A stretch of DNA of 5,435 bases from Myxococcaceae bacterium (GTDB lineage Bacteria; Myxococcota; Myxococcia; Myxococcales; Myxococcaceae), in assembly GCA_018262385.1 (NCBI GenBank), contig JAGSPQ010000309.1, forward strand, positions 1-5,435, in the 5' to 3' direction. Positions 1 through 5,435 of the stretch are shown in pieces. Numbering within the stretch: position 1 is the stretch's first letter; each line of letters opens with the position of its first letter. The notes below the pieces were generated by a model that saw nothing but the letters and a program-made list of their open reading frames with translations, made no database searches and had not been told where the DNA came from. Made by a program: the position numbers and the translations under genes.

Positions 1-607
<607 letters not shown>

Positions 608-611
<4 letters not shown>

Positions 612-1525
612 GCCGCGGCTCCCGGCGCTTCGCCGAGGTACGCCTCGATCACCTTCGGGTCGGCCCGAACCTCGGCCGGGGTGCCGGTGGCGATCGTCTC
701 CCCGTGGTCGAGCACGGTGATCTGTTCGCAGATCCCCATCACCAGCTTCATGTCGTGCTCGATCAGCAGGATCCCGAGGCCGAAGCGATCCTTGAGCTCG
801 CGGATCAGCACCATCAGGTCGCCCTTCTCGCGGGTGTTCATCCCCGCCGCGGGCTCGTCGAGCAGCAGCACCTTGGGGCCGGTGCCCAGCGCGCGGGCGA
901 TCTCCAGCCGGCGCTGCTCGCCATAGGGGAGGTTGCGCGCCAGCTCGTCGCGGCGGTGGCTCAGCCCCATCACCTGCAGCAATTCGTCGGCGCGGGCGGT
1001 GACCTCGGCCTCCTCGCGCAGGAAGCCCGGAGTGCGGAAGAACGCGCGCCACCAGTCGAGGTAGTTGTTGATCGTCTCGAGGGTGCGGCCGGCGAACTTC
1101 GAGAAGCCCCCGGCGACCTTCATCCGGTAGGTCCGCTCGGCCGAGAACAGCGGCGCGGTGCGGGCGATGATCGCCACCCGCACGTTGTCGAGCGCAGACA
1201 GCTGCTTGAACAGCCGGATGTTCTGGAAGGTGCGGGCGAGGCCGAGCCGGTTGATCTCGAACGGCCGCATCGCGCCGCGGGAGAACAGCCCCTGCCCCTC
1301 GGAGGCCTTGCGGTTGATCTGGACCCCGCCCACCACCACCGCCCCCTCGGTCGGCGGGTAGACGCCGGTGAGCGCGTTGAACGCGGTGGTCTTCCCCGCG
1401 CCGTTGGGGCCGATCAGCCCCTTGAGGTCGCCCTTGCGGACCTCGAGCGAGAAGTTGCTGAGCGCCTTCAGCCCGCCGAAGCGGATCGAGACGTTCTTCA
1501 CCTCGAGCAGGGGCGCGTCGCTCAT
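608..1525 (-). CDS. livG: Branched-chain amino acid ABC transporter ATP-binding protein LivG
   Basis: Second ATPase of the LIV importer, 305 residues, cytoplasmic. Walker A is GPNGAGKT (39-46), the Q-loop is RTFQNIRLF with Q101, the signature is the LivG-type LPYGEQRR (199-206), and Walker B is VLLLDEP (219-225) followed by AAGMN. The switch histidine is H257 in LLIEHDMKLVMGI. The C-terminus VIEAYLGEA matches LivG proteins and distinguishes it from LivF. At 305 residues it is about 50 longer than the E. coli protein (about 255). The extra length lies between the beta region and Q-loop (about 72-92) and in the helical subdomain (about 130-165, rich in aromatic and basic residues). The ATG start is chosen because AAGAAGG (1533-1539) sits seven bases upstream and the ATG overlaps the livM stop as ATGA. 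The reading frame stays open upstream through livM, but that stretch is an out-of-frame shadow, not an N-terminal extension. Confidence 0.97.
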
Positions 1526-2529
1526 GCCCGCGCCTTCTTTCGCCAGCGGGCGACCGCGTCCCACGCCTCGTGGGTGCCGAAGATTCCCTGGGGCCGGGTG
1601 AGCATGATCAGCACCAGCAGCACGCCGTAGATCGGCATCCGCACCTGGTCGACCTTCTGGGCCAGCGACGGGTCTCCGCCGCCCAGAGTGGTGAACAGGC
1701 TGCGCATCCCCTCGGGCAGCAGGGTGAGGAAGACCGCCGCGGTGAAGGCGCCGGTGGTCGAGCCGAGGCCGCCGGCGACGATCATCACCACGATCTCCAT
1801 CGACTTGACGAAGGTGAAGCTGCCGGGGTTCACGATCGGCACGAAGTGGGCGAACAGCGCGCCCGCCACTCCGGCGAAGAAGCTCGAGAGGACGAAGGCG
1901 CGGACCTTGTAGCTGGTGGTGTCGACCCCCATCGCCTCGGCGGCCACCTCGTCTTCGCGAATCGCCCACAGGCTGCGCCCGTGCGGAGAGGCGGCCAGCC
2001 GCCGCGCCATCAGCACCACGAGGAAGACCCAGAACCAGACCATCCCGAACCCGGCCCGCTGGGGCACGCCGGAGAGGCCGAGCGCGCCGCCGAGCGCCTG
2101 GGTGTTCTGCACGATCACCCGGATGATCTCGCCGAAGCCCAGGGTGACGATCGCCAGGTAGTCGCCCCGCAGCCGCAAGGAAGGCAGGCCGACGATCAAC
2201 CCACACAGCGCCGCCACGGTGCCTCCGGCGCAGAGCGAGCCGACGAGGAACAGCTGGTCGCTCACCACCTCGGGCAGCACGCCGATCCGATCCTGCGCGG
2301 TGGCGAGCGAGAGGATCCCGCCGGTGTAGGCGCCGACCGCCATGAAGCCGGCGTGACCGATCGAGAACTGCCCGGTCATCCCGTTGATCACGTTGAGCGA
2401 CACCGCGAGGATGACGTTCACCCCCACCAGCGACGCGAGGTACCCGAAGAACGCCCACTCGCCGAGCAGCGCCTGCAGCGCGATGCACCCCACCGCCGCG
2501 AGGATCGCCGGAGCGGCTCCCCGAATCAC
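1522..2529 (-). CDS. livM: Branched-chain amino acid ABC transporter permease LivM
   Basis: Inner-membrane permease, 335 residues, forming the substrate channel with LivH. Very hydrophobic throughout, with about eight to ten likely membrane spans. LivM-family landmarks are GQFSIGHAGFMAVGAYTGG (53-71), LRLRGDYLAIVTLGFGEIIR (118-137), the EAA-like ATPase-docking loop AIREDEVAAEAMGVD (189-203), GGLGSTTGAFTAA (253-265) and the terminal TRPQGIFG (311-318), followed by a short basic cytoplasmic tail ending WRKKARA. Length is close to the bacterial norm, though E. coli LivM has a longer N-terminus. The GTG start at 2529 overlaps the livH stop as GTGA, and GGAG (2535-2538) lies five bases upstream, which supports this start. 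Translation is probably coupled to livH. Related systems for urea or other amides use similar permeases, so substrate is assigned from the whole operon. Confidence 0.96.
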   Translation of the reverse strand: MIRGAAPAILAAVGCIALQALLGEWAFFGYLASLVGVNVILAVSLNVINGMTGQFSIGHAGFMAVGAYTGGILSLATAQDRIGVLPEVVSDQLFLVGSLCAGGTVAALCGLIVGLPSLRLRGDYLAIVTLGFGEIIRVIVQNTQALGGALGLSGVPQRAGFGMVWFWVFLVVLMARRLAASPHGRSLWAIREDEVAAEAMGVDTTSYKVRAFVLSSFFAGVAGALFAHFVPIVNPGSFTFVKSMEIVVMIVAGGLGSTTGAFTAAVFLTLLPEGMRSLFTTLGGGDPSLAQKVDQVRMPIYGVLLVLIMLTRPQGIFGTHEAWDAVARWRKKARA

Positions 2530-3479
2530 ACCTTCTCCGCCTGCACGCGCCCGAACAGCCCTTCGGGCTTGGCGAGCAGCACCAGGATCAGGAAACCGAA
2601 CGCCACCGCGTCCCGCCAGCTCGACGAGGTGTAGCCGACGACGAACTCCTCACACAGCCCCAGCGCCAGCGCGCCGACCACCGCGCCGGGCACGTTGCCG
2701 ATGCCGCCAATCACCGCCGCCACGAACGCCTTGAGGCCGATGTACATCCCCATCAGCGGCTGCACCGAGGTGTCCTTGATTGCGTAGAGCAGCCCCGCGC
2801 ACGCCGCCAGCGCGCTGCCGAGCATGAAGGTGCCGGCGATCACCCGGTCGACCGGGATCCCGAGCAGCGCCGCGACCCGGTGATCGAAGCTGACCGCGCG
2901 CATCGCCCGGCCGAAGCGGGTCTTGAACACCAGCAACTGCAGGCCGACCATCAACGCCGCGGCGATCAAGAACGAGATCACCTGCCAGTTCCAGATGATC
3001 ACGCTCTGGTCGTCGGAACCGAACTCGAACCACTGGTTGGGAACGATGATCTCGGGGAAGGCGCGCGAGGCGGCGCCGGGCAGCAGGGTGTAGCTGGTGC
3101 CGCCGAGGTTCACCGCGAGGTCGAGCTGGAAGCCGTAGGAGAGCGCGAACGAGATCCCGATCGCGGTGATCAGCGAAGTCAGCCGCGGCTTCTCGCGCAG
3201 GGGGCGGTAGGCGAAGCGCTCGATCAGCAGCCCGAACGCCGCGCAGGCCAGCATCGAGACGAGGAACACCAGCATCACTCCGGCGAAGGTGCCGAAGTGC
3301 TCGCGCCCCATCAGGAAGGCGACCGCGTAGCCGACGTAGACCCCGACCATCATCACGTCGCCGTGGGCGAAGTTGATCAGCTTCAGCACGCCGTAGACCA
3401 TCGTGTAGCCGAGCGCGACCAGGGCGTAGATGGTGCCCGCGGCGAGGCCGTTGATGAGGTGCTGAAGAAAGCCGTACAC
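2526..3479 (-). CDS. livH: Branched-chain amino acid ABC transporter permease LivH
   Basis: Inner-membrane permease, 317 residues, partner of LivM. The family's N-terminal signature GYTMVYGVLKLINFAHGD (24-41) is intact, followed by ERFAYRPLRE (87-96). The EAA-type docking loop is FGRAMRAVSFDHRVAALLGI (189-208). Further landmarks are AAVIGGIGNVPGAVVGA (254-270) and KPEGLFG (304-310). About eight hydrophobic spans are visible, and length is normal for LivH. The start is GTG at 3479, seven bases after the livK stop. It is the only possible start before an in-frame TGA a few codons upstream, and the N-terminus aligns well with E. coli LivH. No clear Shine-Dalgarno sequence is visible in the short gap or the livK tail, so initiation probably depends on ribosomes terminating at livK. 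The 3' end overlaps livM by four bases. Confidence 0.96.
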   Translation of the reverse strand: MYGFLQHLINGLAAGTIYALVALGYTMVYGVLKLINFAHGDVMMVGVYVGYAVAFLMGREHFGTFAGVMLVFLVSMLACAAFGLLIERFAYRPLREKPRLTSLITAIGISFALSYGFQLDLAVNLGGTSYTLLPGAASRAFPEIIVPNQWFEFGSDDQSVIIWNWQVISFLIAAALMVGLQLLVFKTRFGRAMRAVSFDHRVAALLGIPVDRVIAGTFMLGSALAACAGLLYAIKDTSVQPLMGMYIGLKAFVAAVIGGIGNVPGAVVGALALGLCEEFVVGYTSSSWRDAVAFGFLILVLLAKPEGLFGRVQAEKV

Positions 3480-3486
3480 GGTTGGC

Positions 3487-4689
3487 TTAGGGCTTCACGG
3501 TCGCGACGTACTTGAACTTGCCGTCCACCACCTGGAGCACGACCGCCGGCTTCACCGCGTCGCGCTTCTCGTTCATCGAGATGGTGCCCGCCACGCCGGG
3601 GAAGTCCTTGGTCTTGGCGATCTCGTCGCGCAGCGCCGGCCCGGACAGATCCGGAGCGCGCTTCATCGCCTCGATCGCCACGTTCGCCGCGTCGTAGCCG
3701 AGCGCCGCGAGGCTGTCGGGCACGCCGCCGAACTTGCCCTTGTACTTGCTGATGAAGTTCTGCACCTGGGGCGAGGGATCCTCGGGCGAGTAGTGGTTGG
3801 AGACGAAGCTGCCTTCGATCGCCTTCCCGCCCAGCTCGAACAGCTTCTCGCTGTCCCAGCCGTCGCCGCCCATCATCACCGTCTTCAGCCCCAGCTCGCG
3901 GGCCTGGCGGGCGATGATCCCGACGTCGTTGTAGTAGCCGGGCACGTAGAGGCCCTCGGGCTTGAGCTTCTTGATCGCGGTGAGCTGCGAACGGAAGTCG
4001 GTGTCGCCCTTGGCGTAGCTCTCGATGCCGAGCACCTTGCCGCCCATCTCGGCGAACTTCCGCTCGAACACCTCGGTCAGCCCGACCGAGTAGGCGCTCT
4101 TCACGTCCTTGAGGATGGCGACGTTCTTGAACTTCAGCTCTTCGCGCGCGTACTTCGCCATCACGAAGCCCTGGAACGGGTCGATGAAGCAGACCCGGAA
4201 GATGTAGTCGCCCTTCTCGGTCACCGACGGGTTGGTCGAGGAGGGGGAGATCATCGGGATCTTGTTGTCCTGGCAGATCGGCGCCATCGCCAGCGAGTTG
4301 CTGGAGGCCACCTCGCCCAGCACCAGCTTCACCTTGTCCTGGGTGATCAGCCGGGTGGTCGCGCTCGCCGCTTCCTCCGGCTTGCTCTGGTCGTCATAGA
4401 CGATGACCTTCACCTTGCGGCCCTTCACTCCGCCGGCGGCGTTGGCGTCTTCCAGCGCCAGCTCGATGCCGTTGCGGGTCGAGATCCCGAACGCGGCCTC
4501 CGAGCCGGTGAGGCTGCCGACCTCGCCGATGATGATGTCGCCGGTGTCGGCGGCCGGAGCGGGCGCCGGCTTGCCCTCGAGCGGCTTGACGTCCGCCGGT
4601 TTGGGCGGCTCGACCGGAGCGGTCTTCTTCTCGCAACCCAGGGTGGCGACCGCGAGAGCCGCGAAGGCAGACAGCAGGATGGAGCGCAT
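3487..4689 (-). CDS. livK: Branched-chain amino acid ABC transporter substrate-binding lipoprotein LivK
   Basis: Extracytoplasmic ligand-binding protein of the LIV importer, 400 residues. The N-terminus MRSILLSAFAALAVATLGC is a lipoprotein-type signal with predicted lipidated C19; the lipobox TLGC is slightly off consensus. A Pro/Ala/Lys-rich tether follows (about 20-50), then the type I periplasmic-binding fold (Peripla_BP_6) from IIIGEVGSLTG (52-62) to the C-terminus. Ligand-pocket positions recognised by comparison with E. coli LivK from memory are SS at 129-130, T152 in ISPSSTNPSVT, Y252/Y253 in GYYNDVG and acidic D276 in GGDGWDS, which fits an alpha-amino acid ligand. Two cysteines in the mature domain (C139, C167) could form a disulfide. 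The ATG at 4689 is preferred because GGGGAGGA lies eight bases upstream and a promoter sits just before it; an ATG at 4713 is possible but less likely, and the open frame to 4791 would run across the promoter. First gene of the operon. Leu/Ile/Val specificity is inferred from family. Confidence 0.95.
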   Translation of the reverse strand: MRSILLSAFAALAVATLGCEKKTAPVEPPKPADVKPLEGKPAPAPAADTGDIIIGEVGSLTGSEAAFGISTRNGIELALEDANAAGGVKGRKVKVIVYDDQSKPEEAASATTRLITQDKVKLVLGEVASSNSLAMAPICQDNKIPMISPSSTNPSVTEKGDYIFRVCFIDPFQGFVMAKYAREELKFKNVAILKDVKSAYSVGLTEVFERKFAEMGGKVLGIESYAKGDTDFRSQLTAIKKLKPEGLYVPGYYNDVGIIARQARELGLKTVMMGGDGWDSEKLFELGGKAIEGSFVSNHYSPEDPSPQVQNFISKYKGKFGGVPDSLAALGYDAANVAIEAMKRAPDLSGPALRDEIAKTKDFPGVAGTISMNEKRDAVKPAVVLQVVDGKFKYVATVKP

Positions 4690-4697
4690 GGACAGGG

Positions 4698-4705
4698 TCC
4701 TCCCC
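4698..4705 (-). promoter_or_regulatory. Strong ribosome binding site of livK
   Basis: On the minus strand the sequence reads GGGGAGGA, followed by an eight-base spacer and ATG at 4689. It is the best Shine-Dalgarno match among the genes here and decides the livK start against the in-frame ATG at 4713, whose nearest purine-rich match (AGAAGG) is about twelve bases away. Confidence 0.8.
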
Positions 4706-4726
4706 AGAGGCATGAAATCGCTGGGC

Positions 4727-4755
4727 CTTCTAGGGTCGGGCCGGTGGAGGGTCAA
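4727..4755 (-). promoter_or_regulatory. Predicted sigma70-type promoter of the liv operon
   Basis: On the minus strand TTGACC (4755-4750, 5 of 6 to the -35 consensus) is followed after exactly 17 bases by TAGAAG (4732-4727, 4 of 6 to the -10 consensus). Transcription would begin near 4719-4721, giving a leader of about 30 bases that contains the strong livK ribosome binding site. Such a start would leave almost no leader for the alternative ATG at 4713. The position in the gap before the first gene supports it. It is called by eye only, and housekeeping promoters in high-GC bacteria are often degenerate. Confidence 0.55.
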
Positions 4756-4808
4756 CAGGTTCAGCGCCCAGGACGGCCCTGCTCGGGCCATAGTCGCGCA
4801 GTGCCATG

Positions 4809-4820
4809 AGGATCGATCCT
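4809..4820. promoter_or_regulatory. Perfect 12-base palindrome upstream of the liv promoter (possible operator)
   Basis: AGGATCGATCCT is perfectly self-complementary and lies in the non-coding gap about 54 bases upstream of the predicted -35 box. Its position suits an activator or repressor site for the liv operon. A single copy of 12 bases with no recognised regulator consensus is weak evidence; chance occurrence is possible. Confidence 0.25.
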
Positions 4821-4867
4821 GCCCTGGCTTCCGCGTCCGTCGCGCTGTGCACGAGCGGCTTCAGGCC

Positions 4868-4884
4868 CTGAGGAAGAACCTCAG
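4868..4884 (-). other. Short hairpin after the upstream gene's stop
   Basis: CTGAGG and CCTCAG form a perfect six-pair stem with a five-base loop, 15 bases after the stop codon of the hydroxylase gene. It could slow or end transcription or protect the transcript's 3' end. There is no T-run after it on the minus strand, so it is not a classical intrinsic terminator. The rest of the 209-base gap contains another small inverted repeat (GGCCC/GGGCC, 4775-4789), also without a T-run. Confidence 0.3.
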
Positions 4885-4898
4885 CATCGCGCCCGCGG

Positions 4899-5435
4899 TC
4901 ACCGTCCAGCGGGCCTCGCGAACGGCACCACCCACCGGCGGCCTTCGAGCAGGCCGGAGATGTGGATCAACCCCAGGTAGATCAGCGCCACCGCCGCGAG
5001 CTTCACCGGCCACCCGAGCGCTCCGCCCCACCTCAACAGCCCGACGGTGGCGAGCACCAGCAGGACGAACTGGGCCAGCGCCCAGGCGCGGCGGCCGGGC
5101 GAGGTCTGCGGGTCGTACTTCTGCTGCTGCGCGCGGCGCTCGAGCGGGGGCAGCGCGGGATGCGGGAACCACGGCGCTCTCCACCCCGGCGACTTGAAGA
5201 ACACCTTCACCGCCTCGAGCGGAGTGGGGGCGTGGCGGGCCAGCTTGAGCAGCTTCCAGTAGCCGTCGACCTGCGCCCAGACCGGGTTGTAGCTGCGCAG
5301 CGGGGAGGTGAGCCCGTAGACGCACTGCTCTTCTTCCGGCTGCCAGGTGCCGAAGAGGTGGTCCCACACCATCAGGGTGCCGCCGTGATTCCGGTCGAGG
5401 TACTTCGGGTTGATCGCGTGGTGGACCCGGTGCAG
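4899..5435 (-). CDS. Fatty-acid hydroxylase / sterol desaturase superfamily membrane protein, alkylglycerol monooxygenase-like (N-terminus outside window)
   Basis: The C-terminal 178 residues of an integral-membrane di-iron oxygenase of the FA_hydroxylase/COG3000 superfamily; the start lies beyond 5435. The visible part opens with the third histidine cluster HRVHH (2-6), then NPKYLDRNHGGTLMVWDHLFGTW (9-31, with the family's N-GG and WD-LFGT residues). The next segment, EEEQCVYGLTSPLRSYNP (34-51) and FFKSPGWR (79-86), resembles the region after the histidine box in animal alkylglycerol monooxygenase, including its YGLT-P and K-PGW elements. Two hydrophobic helices (about 118-137 and 143-163) near the C-terminus also match that layout. 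Members use histidine-bound iron to hydroxylate or desaturate lipids; alkylglycerol monooxygenase cleaves ether lipids. The other two histidine clusters are off-window, so catalytic competence cannot be judged. It is on the same strand as livK but separated by 209 bases and a promoter, so probably a separate transcription unit. Family is secure, substrate is not. Confidence 0.88.
   Translation of the reverse strand: MHRVHHAINPKYLDRNHGGTLMVWDHLFGTWQPEEEQCVYGLTSPLRSYNPVWAQVDGYWKLLKLARHAPTPLEAVKVFFKSPGWRAPWFPHPALPPLERRAQQQKYDPQTSPGRRAWALAQFVLLVLATVGLLRWGGALGWPVKLAAVALIYLGLIHISGLLEGRRWVVPFARPAGR

Noticed and set aside
1570..2634. Long open frames on the plus strand (also 704-1630 and 3793-4809).
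   Set aside because: They lie antisense to clear liv genes, have low-complexity H/E/R/G/A-rich translations with no recognisable domains, and are the expected by-product of high GC with few stop codons.
4775..4789. Inverted repeat GGCCC/GGGCC as a terminator of the upstream gene.
   Set aside because: The stem is only five pairs and no T-run follows on the minus strand; such GC inverted repeats are common by chance in this base composition.
4690..4791. N-terminal extension of LivK to position 4791.
   Set aside because: It would place extra residues before a normal lipoprotein signal peptide and would run through the predicted promoter and ribosome binding site.
4861..5367. Minus-strand frame overlapping the hydroxylase gene.
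   Set aside because: It is a shifted-frame shadow of the hydroxylase coding sequence, rich in Ala, Arg and Pro, with no family features, while the true frame carries the conserved histidine box and membrane helices.

Overview
The window is a high-GC bacterial segment (about two thirds G+C by eye, with strongly G/C-biased third codon positions). All convincing genes lie on the minus strand. It holds one complete transport operon, cut at its distal end, preceded by the 3' part of a lipid-enzyme gene. The binding protein looks like a lipoprotein with a proline/alanine-rich tether and the membrane subunits are of bacterial type. Together with the base composition this suggests a Gram-negative, high-GC bacterium. 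A myxobacterial or other deltaproteobacterial-type host is a plausible guess, but nothing here proves a clade.

Layout in transcription order (right to left): (1) 5435-4899, the C-terminal 178 residues of a membrane fatty-acid hydroxylase/sterol desaturase superfamily protein, closest by eye to alkylglycerol monooxygenase; its start lies beyond the window. (2) 4898-4690, a 209-base gap with a short hairpin, a perfect 12-base palindrome, a good sigma70-type promoter and a strong ribosome binding site. (3) 4689-3487 livK, periplasmic branched-chain amino-acid binding lipoprotein. (4) 3479-2526 livH, permease. (5) 2529-1522 livM, permease. (6) 1525-608 livG, ATPase. (7) 611 to beyond position 1, livF, second ATPase, with its last roughly 30 codons missing.

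The five liv genes encode a complete ABC importer of the HAAT (hydrophobic amino-acid) class. LivK captures the ligand outside the inner membrane, the LivH/LivM heterodimer forms the channel, and the LivG/LivF pair hydrolyses ATP. livH-livM, livM-livG and livG-livF each overlap by exactly four bases (GTGA or ATGA), and livK-livH are 7 bases apart, so this is one tightly coupled operon. The promoter directly before livK makes it the natural first gene.

This is mostly an ordinary, intact liv operon, and I found no evidence of a new defence, mobile or RNA system. The points worth a second look are the promoter/palindrome region, the tethered lipoprotein form of LivK, an enlarged LivG helical region, and the adjacency of an ether-lipid-type oxygenase gene to branched-chain amino-acid uptake. 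No convincing plus-strand gene, tRNA, rRNA, CRISPR array or mobile element was seen.
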